Notes: a model not told the origin generated them from the sequence alone. 64,000 bases of DNA from Exiguobacterium sp. TNDT2 (GCF_003331145.1 NZ_QLVE01000011.1:62001-126000), one strand, 5' to 3'. Shown: positions 15,285 through 24,342, numbered from the stretch's first letter. Numbers and translations: made by a program.

Positions 15285-15926
15285 TCATACTTTGGCGATT
15301 GCCGTGACGACGATCCGGTCACGGTATCCGTGTTCCGGGTCGTACGGACCTGCACATGTGATGAGCTGAAGCCGTGTCGCTTGGGTCGCCGCAAAGATCG
15401 AGGCTAGCGGAACGTCTTCGAGTCGGTACCGTTCGACGGAGACGACTTCATATTCGATCACCTTTTTACTACGCTGGAGCGTCACCGATTCTCCGAGGCG
15501 CAGTTCGCCAAGGTTTGCGAAGATGGCCGGTCCGCGAAGGTCATCGAGATGACCGGATAGTACGACGTTACCCGTCGCACCCGCTTTGGCGCCGTAACGA
15601 TACCATCCGACCTCATCAGCGTCTGTCGGCGTATCCATCCGGTCGAGTCGGTCTTTCCCGACCGGTTGGATGACGGCATCGACATCAATTGACGGAATCT
15701 TTAGTCGTTTCGGGACGAACGTATCTGTGTGAAAAGATTGACGGTCGATTTCGGTCGCTGACAGGACGAGCGGGTCGGCGAAACCGACGGTCGTCAGTTT
15801 CGAGTCCGCGTCCGGTGCGTCCGCGCCCGGTGCGATCATAAGGAACGATAACGTTCCGATTAAGAGAAGCTTAAGCGTCTTGCTTCTGACGACGAAAGAC
15901 GTAGAAGCCAGCTGCTGCTGCACCAA
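15285..15926 (-). CDS. Class F-like sortase
   Basis: Cysteine transpeptidase expected to anchor surface proteins at the membrane/wall interface. The catalytic His is in VVLSGHLDD and the Cys in the TLxTC-like LQLITCAG. The essential Arg is likely in HGYRDRIVVTA near the C-terminus. An N-terminal hydrophobic stretch (KLLLIGTLSFLMIAPG) serves as signal or anchor. No ATG or good ribosome binding site precedes this stretch. The longest frame starts at TTG 15926 inside the DUF4397 gene, so translation is probably coupled and the true start is uncertain. It lies directly after a protein with a sorting-type C-terminus, its likely substrate. Confidence 0.82.
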   Translation of the reverse strand: MVQQQLASTSFVVRSKTLKLLLIGTLSFLMIAPGADAPDADSKLTTVGFADPLVLSATEIDRQSFHTDTFVPKRLKIPSIDVDAVIQPVGKDRLDRMDTPTDADEVGWYRYGAKAGATGNVVLSGHLDDLRGPAIFANLGELRLGESVTLQRSKKVIEYEVVSVERYRLEDVPLASIFAATQATRLQLITCAGPYDPEHGYRDRIVVTAIAKV

Positions 15927-16668
15927 GGACTGCTGCTGCGAGCAACCAGTTCATTGATGCTGTCTGAGCGAGGCCACCTTGTCCTGTTTCAGGAGCTCCG
16001 GCCATCTCACCGCCGTCTGCTGCTAAGAGGACTTCAAACGCTGGTTCGCCTTCAAGGAGTCCAATGGCGAACGCCGTATAGTTTTTACCGCCCTCTAGGG
16101 CTACCCCGTCAAGCGCCTTCACGACATCAGTCGCGCCGGCCGGGCGAACTTCGAGGTCATACGTGCCAGCGTCGAGCGTACCATAGTCGCTGACTGCTTT
16201 GAACTCAAGGTTCGAGAAGAGCGGGTCGCCACCTTTAGGGGCTACATCGACTGCCGGTGCGTCAGGAGAGAAGTGGGCGACGCGGACCTTCGATTTTCCG
16301 TCTTCAAAGTTCGCATCGTCTTCCATTGCTGCGATCTCAATGTTTGCAAGTTGACCGATTGCTGCCGCTGTATAGAACTTGCCTGCTTCGATTGAGAGGT
16401 CTGTCGCAACGACGACCGTCTCGGCATCACCAGCTGGTTTGATCTCGACATTGTAATCTCCAGCCGGGAGTGTCAGATAGTCGGTGAGCGCTTTAAACTC
16501 TGCGCCTTCGACCGCGACTTCACCGTTGACGTACACATCTACTGCCGGTGCGTCAGGTGAAGCATGGAGTACACGGACCATGGCATTCTCGTGTCCATCC
16601 GCACTGACCGGTACGATGAGCGCGAAAGCCAAGGCGAGTGTACCAAGTAAAGACATCAATTTCTTCAT
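15871..16668 (-). CDS. Secreted DUF4397 surface protein with sorting-type C-terminus
   Basis: An exported 265-residue protein. The signal peptide (about 1-23) ends near VSADGHE. Two DUF4397 repeats begin VRVLHASPDAPAVDVYV (31-47) and VRVAHFSPDAPAVDV (128-142). The tail has APETG (225-229) and LAQTA (233-237), then a hydrophobic span (WLLAAAVLGAAAAGFYVF) and the basic end RRQKQDA. This is the layout of a sortase substrate, although neither motif is a canonical LPxTG. The start follows AGGAGG. The sortase gene overlaps its end, so the pair looks like enzyme plus dedicated substrate. The function of DUF4397 is unknown. Confidence 0.85.
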   Translation of the reverse strand: MKKLMSLLGTLALAFALIVPVSADGHENAMVRVLHASPDAPAVDVYVNGEVAVEGAEFKALTDYLTLPAGDYNVEIKPAGDAETVVVATDLSIEAGKFYTAAAIGQLANIEIAAMEDDANFEDGKSKVRVAHFSPDAPAVDVAPKGGDPLFSNLEFKAVSDYGTLDAGTYDLEVRPAGATDVVKALDGVALEGGKNYTAFAIGLLEGEPAFEVLLAADGGEMAGAPETGQGGLAQTASMNWLLAAAVLGAAAAGFYVFRRQKQDA

Positions 16669-16863
16669 GTGAAATTTCCTCCTTTTTCTGCTTGGGTTGA
16701 CCGATTGACTGGGTACGACAAGTTTGATGCATGCTGCAAAATGTGCTACATCTGATTGCTATGTAGCTGGTGACATCTTAAATTTAAGACAACGGAGCAA
16801 CGGCGTAAAGGTGACGGTGTGCTCTGAATATGCCGCTGGGCACATCGAGAAGAAACCGCTTTC

Positions 16864-16901
16864 TTTACATTACCCGCACTTCCCCTTCACCTTAATGTAA
16901 A
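16864..16901. repeat. 9-bp inverted repeat upstream of the DUF4397 gene
   Basis: TTTACATTA (16864-16872) and TAATGTAAA (16893-16901) are separated by 20 nt. It lies in the 250-bp gap between the glpQ-like stop and the DUF4397 start. It may be an operator or part of the glpQ transcript end. Nothing else recognisable is in this gap. Confidence 0.5.
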
Positions 16902-16929
16902 AACCCCGCAACGCGTAACGTTACGGGGT
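16898..16929 (-). terminator. Terminator of the glycerophosphodiesterase gene
   Basis: On the minus strand CCCCGTAACG-ttac-GCGTTGCGGGG (with a G-T pair) is followed by TTTTTAC. The stem overlaps the stop codon. Confidence 0.85.
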
Positions 16930-17634
16930 TGAATGTGCTTTGGCCCAGTCGATGTCGTTTACGAACACCGCATCGACCCCGAGCCGGCGAAACCGTTCGA
17001 GGTCATGCACCGTCTTGACGGTATAGGGACGCACGGCGAGCCCTTTTGCTTGCAGCTGTAGGATTTCCTCATCGGTCATCGTCCGGACGTTCGGATGCAC
17101 GGCGGTCGCCCCGACCTTCGCACAGTACGCCACAAGGTCATAGAGAGGTTGGGCCAAGAGCACCGCACACTCGATATCTGGCGCCAACCGTTTCAAACGT
17201 TTGAGCGTCGCATGATTGAATGAAGAGAACACGACTTGTTCAACAGGGACACGTCGGTTACGGATCGTGTCGACCAGGCGCTGCTCAATCCCGGGATACC
17301 GTTCGATATCGGTCTTGACCTCGAGGTTCAGTACCACCGACGTCCCTTGACACAAATCGAACAGTTCATCTAACGTCGGAATCTGCTCGTGGACCGCGAA
17401 CGTGACGCCCGCGTTGACCGCTCGCAGTTCTAATAGCGTCATATCGGCGATCCGCCCTTGACCATCTGTCGTCCGATTGATCGTCTCGTCATGGATGAGG
17501 ACGAGACGTCCATCTTTCGTCATATGAACGTCCGCTTCAATCCCATCTGCCCCGGCCTCGAGTGCAGCCCGGAACGCTGTCATCGTATTTTCGGGATGGC
17601 GGGCCATCACTCCTCGATGCGCGAAGAATCTCAT
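16921..17634 (-). CDS. Glycerophosphodiester phosphodiesterase
   Basis: GDPD-family enzyme of 237 residues hydrolysing glycerophosphodiesters to glycerol-3-phosphate and an alcohol. The N-terminal catalytic signature is FAHRGVMARHPENTMTAF (His5, Arg6, Glu15), followed by GADGIEADVHMTKDGRLVLIHDE with the metal ligands Glu and Asp and the second His. No signal peptide is present, so it is cytoplasmic (UgpQ-like). It lies 11 nt after the M32 carboxypeptidase stop, so the two may be cotranscribed. Confidence 0.92.
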   Translation of the reverse strand: MRFFAHRGVMARHPENTMTAFRAALEAGADGIEADVHMTKDGRLVLIHDETINRTTDGQGRIADMTLLELRAVNAGVTFAVHEQIPTLDELFDLCQGTSVVLNLEVKTDIERYPGIEQRLVDTIRNRRVPVEQVVFSSFNHATLKRLKRLAPDIECAVLLAQPLYDLVAYCAKVGATAVHPNVRTMTDEEILQLQAKGLAVRPYTVKTVHDLERFRRLGVDAVFVNDIDWAKAHSTP

Positions 17635-17645
17635 CTGTATTCGCC

Positions 17646-19112
17646 TCAGTTCGTTTTATATTTGCTCGTCAAGTAGCGGACGAGCGGACGTACCGAGATG
17701 TCTTCCCCGGTCACTTGTTTGATCAATTCGTTCGGGGTGAGCGCCTTCCCATGACGATGGACATTGTCTTCGAGCCACTGTTTGATCGGGCCGAACTCGC
17801 CACTGCTGACGAGCGATTCAAACTCTGGATGGGCATCACGGAGCGCCTCTGTCAATTGGGCGGCATAGACCAAGCCGAGTGCATAGCTTGGGAAGTAACC
17901 GAATGAACCGCCGGCCCAGTGCACGTCTTGCAGGACGCCTTTCGCATCACTCGGGACATCGACACCGAGATATTCCTTATACAGCGCGTTCCATGCGTCT
18001 GGTAATTCCTCGACCGAAAGATCGCCTTGGATCAGTTTCTTTTCGAGCTCATAGCGGATGATGATGTGCAGACTATACGTCAACTCGTCCGCTTCGATTC
18101 GAATGAGAGAGGGTTTTGCCTCGTTCACCCCGGCATAAAACGTCTCGAAAGAAACGTCCTGAAGCGCAGGGTGTTCTGTTTGAAGACGCGGATAGACGCT
18201 CTTCAGGAACGCTTCGCTTCGCCCGACAAAATTCTCGAAGAAGAGCGACTGTGATTCATGGATTCCCATCGAGGACCCGCCTCCTAGCCCGAGCTCGTCA
18301 AGTTCCGAGTCAATTTGTTGCTCATACGTGGCATGGCCCGCTTCGTGCATCGTCCCGAACAAGGCGTTGCGGAAGTCGGCCTCGTCATATTTTGTCGTAA
18401 TGCGCACGTCGCGCCGGTTGATCGTAATCTCGAACGGATGGACCGTCGCGTCGAGTCGGCCCCGTGTCAAATCGTAGTCGACGACACGCATCCAATCCTC
18501 GCACAACCGCTGTTGGACCGACTTGTCCATCGCCCAGTCGAGTCCTTGTACAGGTTCCGGCAATTCACGGATGAGCGGGACGAGTTCGTCCCGGAGCGTC
18601 CGGAACAACTCATCGAGCAAGTCGACCGTCATCCCGGGTTCATAATCGTATAAGAGGGCATCGTATGGATGCGACTCGTAGCCGAAATAGTCGGCGAACT
18701 TGCGCTGAAACTCGATGATTCTTTTGAGATAAGGGGCGAACATGAGCCAGTCGTTCTGGTCTTTCGCCTTCTCCCAAGCCGTTTCAGCCTCGGAGACGAG
18801 CGTCACGTATTCTTGATACTCCGATGACGGGATTTTGGCGTTCCGCTCATATTGCGTCTTGGCGACCGCGACCGAACGTAACTCGATCGGTGTCAAGTCC
18901 TCCGTCTCCGTCATCTCCGCAAGTAACGCTTTGAAAGATTCGCTCGTCTGGCGCTTGAATGCCTCGGTCGACAGATAACCGATCGTCTCGGCCCGTAGCG
19001 GTGCCGATTGCTCCGGCATCTGGGTGCGCATGTCCCAGTACAGTAATGAAATCGCCTCGTCGAAGGCACGCAATTGTTTAAAATGGTCACGCCATTGTTT
19101 TTTTAGTTCCAT
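17646..19112 (-). CDS. Metallocarboxypeptidase, peptidase family M32
   Basis: A zinc-dependent carboxypeptidase of 488 residues, related to Thermus TaqCP and B. subtilis YpwA. The metal/catalytic motif HEAGH (in GTMHEAGHATYEQ) is HExxH, followed by the family blocks GIHESQSLFFENFVGRS and IRIEADELTYSLHIIIRYELE. No signal peptide, so it is cytoplasmic. It removes C-terminal residues with broad specificity except proline. The region 19113-19434 upstream has no gene; an A+T-rich promoter zone for the divergent carboxypeptidase is all I can see there. Confidence 0.94.
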   Translation of the reverse strand: MELKKQWRDHFKQLRAFDEAISLLYWDMRTQMPEQSAPLRAETIGYLSTEAFKRQTSESFKALLAEMTETEDLTPIELRSVAVAKTQYERNAKIPSSEYQEYVTLVSEAETAWEKAKDQNDWLMFAPYLKRIIEFQRKFADYFGYESHPYDALLYDYEPGMTVDLLDELFRTLRDELVPLIRELPEPVQGLDWAMDKSVQQRLCEDWMRVVDYDLTRGRLDATVHPFEITINRRDVRITTKYDEADFRNALFGTMHEAGHATYEQQIDSELDELGLGGGSSMGIHESQSLFFENFVGRSEAFLKSVYPRLQTEHPALQDVSFETFYAGVNEAKPSLIRIEADELTYSLHIIIRYELEKKLIQGDLSVEELPDAWNALYKEYLGVDVPSDAKGVLQDVHWAGGSFGYFPSYALGLVYAAQLTEALRDAHPEFESLVSSGEFGPIKQWLEDNVHRHGKALTPNELIKQVTGEDISVRPLVRYLTSKYKTN

Positions 19113-19434
19113 TTTGATTTCCCACCCCTATGACAGTGATATCGTTACTTCTTTACTTTAATATAGTCGAGACAGGTTGCCTATCCTTTCGACACATCCG
19201 AATCGAATAATGGATGAGCGCCTTTAAGATGACAATGAGGCGCAACTTGAGATTTATTTACCGTGTCGATGATAACAGTCTATATCTTTCCACTCTTTGT
19301 TCGCCACATGAAGCCTGCACATTTTGACTCACATCAAATATGAGAATTATTGACCTGATTCTTTATTTTGACAACGCTTCCTACCGCCTCATCCATTATG
19401 GTAAAAAAGTAAACTGTGAAGGAGCGATTGCATA

Positions 19435-20466
19435 ATGAAACGAAACCGCAGGCATCGAAGACAGACGTACATCATGAGGAGACTGACCGTTGGGCTCGCC
19501 ATGGTCGGTCTACTCGCCATTATCCCTACTCTAATCGGATTTAAACAAGACGTAGAGCCAAAAGCAAAGTCCCCTGTTACAGCGACTCCCGCTTCGACAG
19601 CCGTCTCCGTTAAAGCCGTACCGACTTTTCCAGAGATTGTCATGAAAGAATGGACGCATCAACCGATTACAACGGCAGAGACACCCGAACTGCTCGTTGA
19701 ATCGCTGGCTTTCGTTAATTTGACGGATGGTCAGATTTTAGTGGACAAGAATGCATCGGAGCGCGTCTTTCCCGCCAGTACGACTAAATTGATGACGGCT
19801 CTCCTCGCCTATGAGGCAGCGGTCGACAAGAACGAGCTCGACAAAAACGTCGTCATCGTGAAACAGTCGACGCTCGATATCCCATGGGACAGCCACATCG
19901 TCCATCTCGCGGTCGGAGATCGGCTCACCGTCAGACAAGCACTTTATGCGACTTTGCTCGAGTCAGGGAATGATGCTGCTAACAGCCTCGCCGAATATGT
20001 GAGCGGTTCGACATCTGAGTTTGTCGACTTGATGAACGCCCGTTCGAAAGTACTCGGATTGACCGGGACCCAATTTAGGAATGCGCATGGTTATTCCGAC
20101 CCGGAACACTTCACGACCGCGCTCGACATGGCAAGGATCACCCACGCATTCGGCACGTATCCAGAACTCGTCGAAATCGCCGGCACGTATGAGTATGAGG
20201 CGAAGTTTGAAGATGCTGACGGAAATCAAAAGCGACGCTGGTGGTATCATCTCGGTTCGGCCGTTAATGAGCGGAGCATTCATTATTCTGAGCTTGTCAC
20301 AGCGACAAAGACTGGCTATACGGATGAATCGGGTTACACGATGGTGTTTTTGATGAAGCACGATGGCAAACTATATGCATTAGTGACGATGCAAGCCAAG
20401 TCTGGCCAGACGTTCCCAACGATGCGTTCGATTGAACAGATTGCTTTTGGCATCACCCAAGAATAG
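19435..20466 (+). CDS. D-alanyl-D-alanine carboxypeptidase (S11, PBP5 type)
   Basis: A penicillin-binding protein of 343 residues that trims the terminal D-Ala from peptidoglycan stem peptides. The three active-site motifs are all present: SxxK as STTK (115-118), SxN as SGN (177-179) and KTG (292-294). Residues 15-35 form a hydrophobic signal or N-terminal anchor, followed by a Pro/Ala-rich linker. It lacks the long C-terminal beta domain and amphipathic anchor of DacA, so it is likely a shorter DacF-like or soluble form. The start follows GAAGGAG. Confidence 0.92.
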   Translation: MKRNRRHRRQTYIMRRLTVGLAMVGLLAIIPTLIGFKQDVEPKAKSPVTATPASTAVSVKAVPTFPEIVMKEWTHQPITTAETPELLVESLAFVNLTDGQILVDKNASERVFPASTTKLMTALLAYEAAVDKNELDKNVVIVKQSTLDIPWDSHIVHLAVGDRLTVRQALYATLLESGNDAANSLAEYVSGSTSEFVDLMNARSKVLGLTGTQFRNAHGYSDPEHFTTALDMARITHAFGTYPELVEIAGTYEYEAKFEDADGNQKRRWWYHLGSAVNERSIHYSELVTATKTGYTDESGYTMVFLMKHDGKLYALVTMQAKSGQTFPTMRSIEQIAFGITQE

Positions 20467-20475
20467 ATCGACATT

Positions 20476-20515
20476 AACCGCCTGCTCTTCCTTGCATTGG
20501 GAAGAGCGGGCGGTT
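20476..20515 (+). terminator. Hairpin after the D,D-carboxypeptidase gene
   Basis: AACCGCCTGCTCTTCC and GGAAGAGCGGGCGGTT form a 16-bp stem with one G-T pair and an 8-nt loop. No T run follows on either strand, so termination is likely but not certain. Confidence 0.55.
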
Positions 20516-20704
20516 GTGGTAAGACAGAAGAAATTCACGAGTTATATGACAAGTAGATGACACATCGATAACATGAATATGACAAATGTTCAGAATATTT
20601 AAACTTTATGAGCGAAAATTATCGCCCTTACCCGTTGATACAATGCGCTCTAGAGCCATTATTATGAAAAGATGACAGTTTGCAATGATTAAGGAGGTCC
20701 GTTA

Positions 20705-20767
20705 TTGTTAGTCACAAGTTCGTCAAGTCATTCAAGTTTGACTCATTTGTGTGAGTCTCACACATGA
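20705..20767 (+). CDS. Possible 20-residue leader ORF before putP
   Basis: TTG at 20705 lies 7 nt after a perfect AAGGAGG (20691-20697) that serves no other start. The frame encodes a Ser/Thr/His-rich 20-residue peptide (LVTSSSSHSSLTHLCESHT after the start) ending at TGA 20765-20767, 54 nt before putP. Its 3' end overlaps a perfect palindrome. It may be a real regulatory uORF or an accidental match. Confidence 0.4.
   Translation: MLVTSSSSHSSLTHLCESHT
20748..20764. promoter_or_regulatory. Perfect 17-bp palindrome in the putP leader
   Basis: TGTGTGAGTCTCACACA has two 8-bp arms around one central base. It lies 57 nt before the putP start. It fits a dimeric regulator's operator or a small RNA hairpin; I recognise no named box. 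Confidence 0.6.
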
Positions 20768-20821
20768 TTGAATCTGAATTGATTGAACGACAACAATGAA
20801 TCACGTACAGGAGGTAATCAA

Positions 20822-22303
20822 ATGTTATGGCAAGAATGGGTGTCCATCGCGCTTTATCTCGTGATGATGCTCCTCATCGGTTACATCGCCTATAAGCGAA
20901 CGACCGATTCATCCGATTATATGTTAGGTGGCCGCAAGATGGGGCCAGGTGTTACCGCCATGTCAGCCGGAGCTTCGGATATGAGTGGTTGGATGTTAAT
21001 GGGACTTCCGGGCGCAATGTACGCCACGGGATTATCAGCAATTTGGTTAGCCGTTGGATTGGTCATCGGAGCTTACTTGAACTACTTGTTAGTCGCTCCC
21101 CGTCTACGTGTCTTCACGGAGATGGCAAATGATTCGATTACGATTCCTGACTTTTTAGAGAATCGGTTCCGAGATCACTCGAACTGGCTACGGATCCTGT
21201 CTGCATCCGTCATCATCATCTTCTTCACGTTCTACACGTCAGCCGGACTTGTATCTGGTGGGAAGTTGTTCGTAAGTTCGTTCGGGCTTGACTATCAGAC
21301 AGGTGTCATTGTGACGATCAGCGTCGTCATTCTGTACACGCTCTTCGGTGGCTTCACAGCCGTCAGCTGGACGGACTTCGCGCAAGGCGTCATCATGTTC
21401 CTCGCGCTCGTCCTCGTCCCAATCGTCGCCTTGACGGACGTCGGTGGTGTTTCAAACGCTGTCAACACGGCCACGACGCTCAACACCGATTTGTTCGACC
21501 TCTTCAAAGGGACGTCGACGCTCGGGATTATCGGTCTCCTCGCTTGGGGACTTGGTTACTTCGGTCAACCGCACATCATCGTCCGCTTTATGGCGATTCG
21601 TGATGTGAAATCATTGAAGACGGCACGCCGCATTGGCATGGGTTGGATGACGGTCTCGATTATCGGTGCCGTTATGACCGGTCTCGTCGGAATCGCCTAC
21701 TTCCGTGGTCAAGGGAACGCCCTGGCTGACCCGGAGACGGTGTTCATCCGCTTCTCAGAAGTCTTGTTCCACCCGTTCATCACCGGTTTCTTGCTCGCTG
21801 CGATCCTCGCAGCGGTCATGTCGACCGTATCGTCACAGCTTCTTGTGACGTCATCAGCGTTAACAGAAGACTTCTATCGCAAGTTCTTCAATAAAGAAGC
21901 AAATGAGAAAACGATGGTGCTCGCCGGTCGAATCGGTGTCTTGACAGTCGGTGTCGTTGCGACCCTCATGTCGCTCAGCCCGTCGAACACGATTCTGACG
22001 CTCGTCGGCTATGCGTGGGCCGGATTCGGCTCAGCATTCGGTCCAGCGATCCTCTTGTCGCTCTATTGGACGAAAATGACACGACAGGGTGCCCTCGCCG
22101 GAATCCTTGTCGGTGCCATCACGGTCATTCTTTGGATCGTGACTGGACTCTCGAGCGTGATCTATGAGATGGTGCCAGGCTTCTTCCTCAGTATGCTTGC
22201 CATCGTTCTCGTCAGCACGTTCACGAGCCAACGTGAGCAAAAACGGATCAACCGTGAATTCAGTGAAATGGAAGCTGAACTCGCCGTTGCGAAAAAAGAA
22301 TAA
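20822..22303 (+). CDS. putP: Sodium/proline symporter PutP (copy 1)
   Basis: Sodium:solute symporter family protein of 493 residues with about 13 membrane segments. It includes YMLGGRKMGPGVTAMSAGASDMSGWMLMGLPGA in consecutive blocks near residues 35-70, the PutP core with Na+ and proline-binding residues. WTDFAQGVIMF, GLGYFGQPHIIVRFMAI and SSQLLVTSSALTEDFY follow. The start has AGGAGG 7 nt upstream; the frame from 20783 is less likely. A second PutP of similar length lies at 59883-61370. The 355-nt upstream region holds a possible uORF and a palindrome, so regulation looks elaborate. Proline specificity is by family inference. Confidence 0.92.
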   Translation: MLWQEWVSIALYLVMMLLIGYIAYKRTTDSSDYMLGGRKMGPGVTAMSAGASDMSGWMLMGLPGAMYATGLSAIWLAVGLVIGAYLNYLLVAPRLRVFTEMANDSITIPDFLENRFRDHSNWLRILSASVIIIFFTFYTSAGLVSGGKLFVSSFGLDYQTGVIVTISVVILYTLFGGFTAVSWTDFAQGVIMFLALVLVPIVALTDVGGVSNAVNTATTLNTDLFDLFKGTSTLGIIGLLAWGLGYFGQPHIIVRFMAIRDVKSLKTARRIGMGWMTVSIIGAVMTGLVGIAYFRGQGNALADPETVFIRFSEVLFHPFITGFLLAAILAAVMSTVSSQLLVTSSALTEDFYRKFFNKEANEKTMVLAGRIGVLTVGVVATLMSLSPSNTILTLVGYAWAGFGSAFGPAILLSLYWTKMTRQGALAGILVGAITVILWIVTGLSSVIYEMVPGFFLSMLAIVLVSTFTSQREQKRINREFSEMEAELAVAKKE

Positions 22304-22310
22304 AACTATT

Positions 22311-22341
22311 CGAAAAACGCGGGCCACTGGCTCGCGTTTTT
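22311..22341 (+). terminator. Terminator after putP copy 1
   Basis: AAAACGCGGGCCACTGGCTCGCGTTTTTT forms a stem with one mismatch and a T run. Confidence 0.85.
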
Positions 22342-22439
22342 TGTTGCGCCATGTCACGTTATAGTAGGTTGATTGGCCACACCTTATTTTATGTAGTGAG
22401 TGCAATCAACGGCATTTACTATCTCTCTAAACAGCAAAA

Positions 22440-22465
22440 ACCGCAGACAAGTTATCTGCGGTCTG
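22440..22465 (-). terminator. Terminator of the small membrane-protein pair
   Basis: On the minus strand ACCGCAGATAACTTGTCTGCGGT is followed by TTTTGC, just past the stop of the 97-residue protein gene. Confidence 0.82.
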
Positions 22466-22471
22466 ACTAAA

Positions 22472-22765
22472 TTACATCGCTCTCGCCATGAACCAGAGTT
22501 GGATGAAGAATGGTACCAAGACAAGGACGAGCATCGCATTGCGCATCCAACGATTGCGATTCCAGTAATACGCCATCAAGACGAACGGATGGAGTGCAGT
22601 CAGCTGGTACGGGTTGAACCAGAACCAGGTGAGGATCAATGCGATGAAGAAATATAATACAGAACGTTGTTTCGTGGTGCGCCATTCGCGCCACATATCA
22701 AACGCCCCTTTAAAGAATACGATAAACGTCACAATCCAAAATACCATCACAATGACACTATTCAC
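22472..22765 (-). CDS. Small membrane protein of unknown function
   Basis: A 97-residue hydrophobic protein with three likely membrane segments (about 3-20, 37-50 and 58-94 with a break) and an aromatic-rich TWFWFNPYQL middle. The start is GTG 22765, after GAAGGTGG and just past the stop of the 22780 gene, so the two are one operon. I do not recognise a family. Confidence 0.7.
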   Translation of the reverse strand: MNSVIVMVFWIVTFIVFFKGAFDMWREWRTTKQRSVLYFFIALILTWFWFNPYQLTALHPFVLMAYYWNRNRWMRNAMLVLVLVPFFIQLWFMARAM

Positions 22766-22779
22766 TAACTAAACCACCT

Positions 22780-23334
22780 TCATGAGACATGTTCGATATA
22801 GAATCCGCTCCAGTATATATGCCGGTACGTGAACTCTTTCCCGCTCTCTGCCGTGATAATGATCTCATCTTCTGTCAAGACGAGCACGTGAACTGGAATC
22901 TCACCTTTCCGTAACATCGGGCTGAACAATTGGAACTGCTTGTTCAACCATTTTCGTTCCGTGAAGCTACGATAATGATGCAATGCAAGTGACGGATGAA
23001 CTAAAAACACGCCAATTACCATAGCGATGGCTCCAGGAGAAGCAGAGATTTCAAACAGTAAGGAGAGGACGAGCACGAGCGATAGAACCGCATACCCGAA
23101 TTCAAGGAGCTCCATCAAAGAGGCTCGGCCGGCAATCACGTACTGCATGACGCGGAAAGCCACGTACAGCAAGAGACTGACCATCACATACTGGGTGAAC
23201 GGAGCACTACTCATCGAAACGTCCAAATAAAACAAGACCGGTAGTAACATGACCCACTTCCATAATTGTAAGGCGAGGTAAAACAATGTTTGATCGATGA
23301 AACGACGATTGTGTACGAGCCGTTGCATATCCAT
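22780..23334 (-). CDS. Membrane protein of unknown function
   Basis: A 184-residue protein with four hydrophobic segments in the first 120 residues and a soluble C-terminus (KGEIPVHVLVLTEDEIIITA onward) that resembles a small PH-like or YcxB-type beta domain; this resemblance is tentative. ATG 23334 lies 5 nt after GGAGGTGG. It is cotranscribed with the following 97-residue membrane protein. Function unknown. Confidence 0.7.
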   Translation of the reverse strand: MDMQRLVHNRRFIDQTLFYLALQLWKWVMLLPVLFYLDVSMSSAPFTQYVMVSLLLYVAFRVMQYVIAGRASLMELLEFGYAVLSLVLVLSLLFEISASPGAIAMVIGVFLVHPSLALHHYRSFTERKWLNKQFQLFSPMLRKGEIPVHVLVLTEDEIIITAESGKEFTYRHIYWSGFYIEHVS

Positions 23335-23413
23335 GTTTCCCACCTCCGATTAAAAGATGTGATCTTAACCGTATCATTCCCTGAATCAAAGATTGATAAC
23401 AACGATTTACACG

Positions 23414-24235
23414 TCAACCGGAAATTTCTTTTTGTTCGATGAGCGTGGCGTTCAACAGTCCTCCGAGAAGGATGACCGAAGCCGCCAAATAGAACCAGAT
23501 CAGCAAGATGATAAAGGCACCGAGCTGACCATAAAACTGTTCATAGTTTGCATACTGTGAATAGTAGCTGAATACGTTCGAAACTGTCAAGATGCCGATT
23601 GTAGCGAAAACTGCCCCGGCCCAGCTGTCCCGGAATGTGCCATGATGGCTCGGCAACCATTTATAGACGAGCAGGAAGACACTGAACAAGATAATCGTCC
23701 CAATCACCCAACGGAAATAAAACCAAATCTGGGCATAGCGAGCAACGATATCATCAATGAAGATGATATGGGTCGCCAGTTCTCGTAACGCCGTCTCGAT
23801 GACCGGGACGAGCAACGAGAACGGCAACACGAACATGAGCGCGAGCGTGACGGCGATGTCTTGTAGCACCCCGCGCCAAAACGCTTTATTTCGGATTAGT
23901 CGATAGGCGTCGTTCAATGACCGGACGAGCGACTGGACAGCCATCGAAGAGATCCACAGCGCCGGCAAGATGCTGAGCGAGGCCAAGCGCAGTCTCGAAT
24001 CATCAAAAATGGCTTCGATGTTTCCTTGCAACAGCCGATAACTCGCCTCCGGCATGACCAATGACAATGCCGAGATGACGTCACCGCTCGAGAATGGGAG
24101 CCATCCGACGATGCCGAGGACGAACAACAAAAACGGGAACGTGGACAAGATGAAATAATACGCCAGCATCGCGGCCTGGTCGAAGAATCGTTCGGCAAAA
24201 AACCGTTTGAATGTTTGAAGGAATGGTTGTATCAT
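23414..24235 (-). CDS. YihY/BrkB family membrane protein
   Basis: An integral membrane protein of 273 residues with six hydrophobic segments. It has the family N-terminus FFDQAAMLAYYFILSTFPFLLF, the middle block SSMAVQSLVRSLNDAYR and the C-terminal YGQLGAFIILLIWFYLAASVILLGG. The family was once called ribonuclease BN by mistake; its role is unknown. The ribosome binding site before ATG 24235 is weak (AAGAG). Monocistronic. Confidence 0.9.
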   Translation of the reverse strand: MIQPFLQTFKRFFAERFFDQAAMLAYYFILSTFPFLLFVLGIVGWLPFSSGDVISALSLVMPEASYRLLQGNIEAIFDDSRLRLASLSILPALWISSMAVQSLVRSLNDAYRLIRNKAFWRGVLQDIAVTLALMFVLPFSLLVPVIETALRELATHIIFIDDIVARYAQIWFYFRWVIGTIILFSVFLLVYKWLPSHHGTFRDSWAGAVFATIGILTVSNVFSYYSQYANYEQFYGQLGAFIILLIWFYLAASVILLGGLLNATLIEQKEISG

Positions 24236-24299
24236 TTTATTACTCTTTTCTTTATTTTTTTATATAAATTCGGTATTTGAAATAAATTAATTCAAAAAG

Positions 24300-24338
24300 G
24301 AAAGCCAGGATCGGCGCTTTGCGTCAATCCTTGGCTTT
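24300..24338 (-). terminator. Terminator after the alanine symporter gene
   Basis: AAAGCCAAGGATTGACGC...GCGCCGATCCTGGCTTT on the minus strand is a long imperfect stem followed by TCCTTTTT. Confidence 0.75.
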
Positions 24339-24342
24339 ACGC

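Noticed and set aside
16669-16863. Cyclic-di-GMP or other riboswitch upstream of the DUF4397 gene
   Set aside because: No conserved aptamer core could be found in the region on the minus strand.
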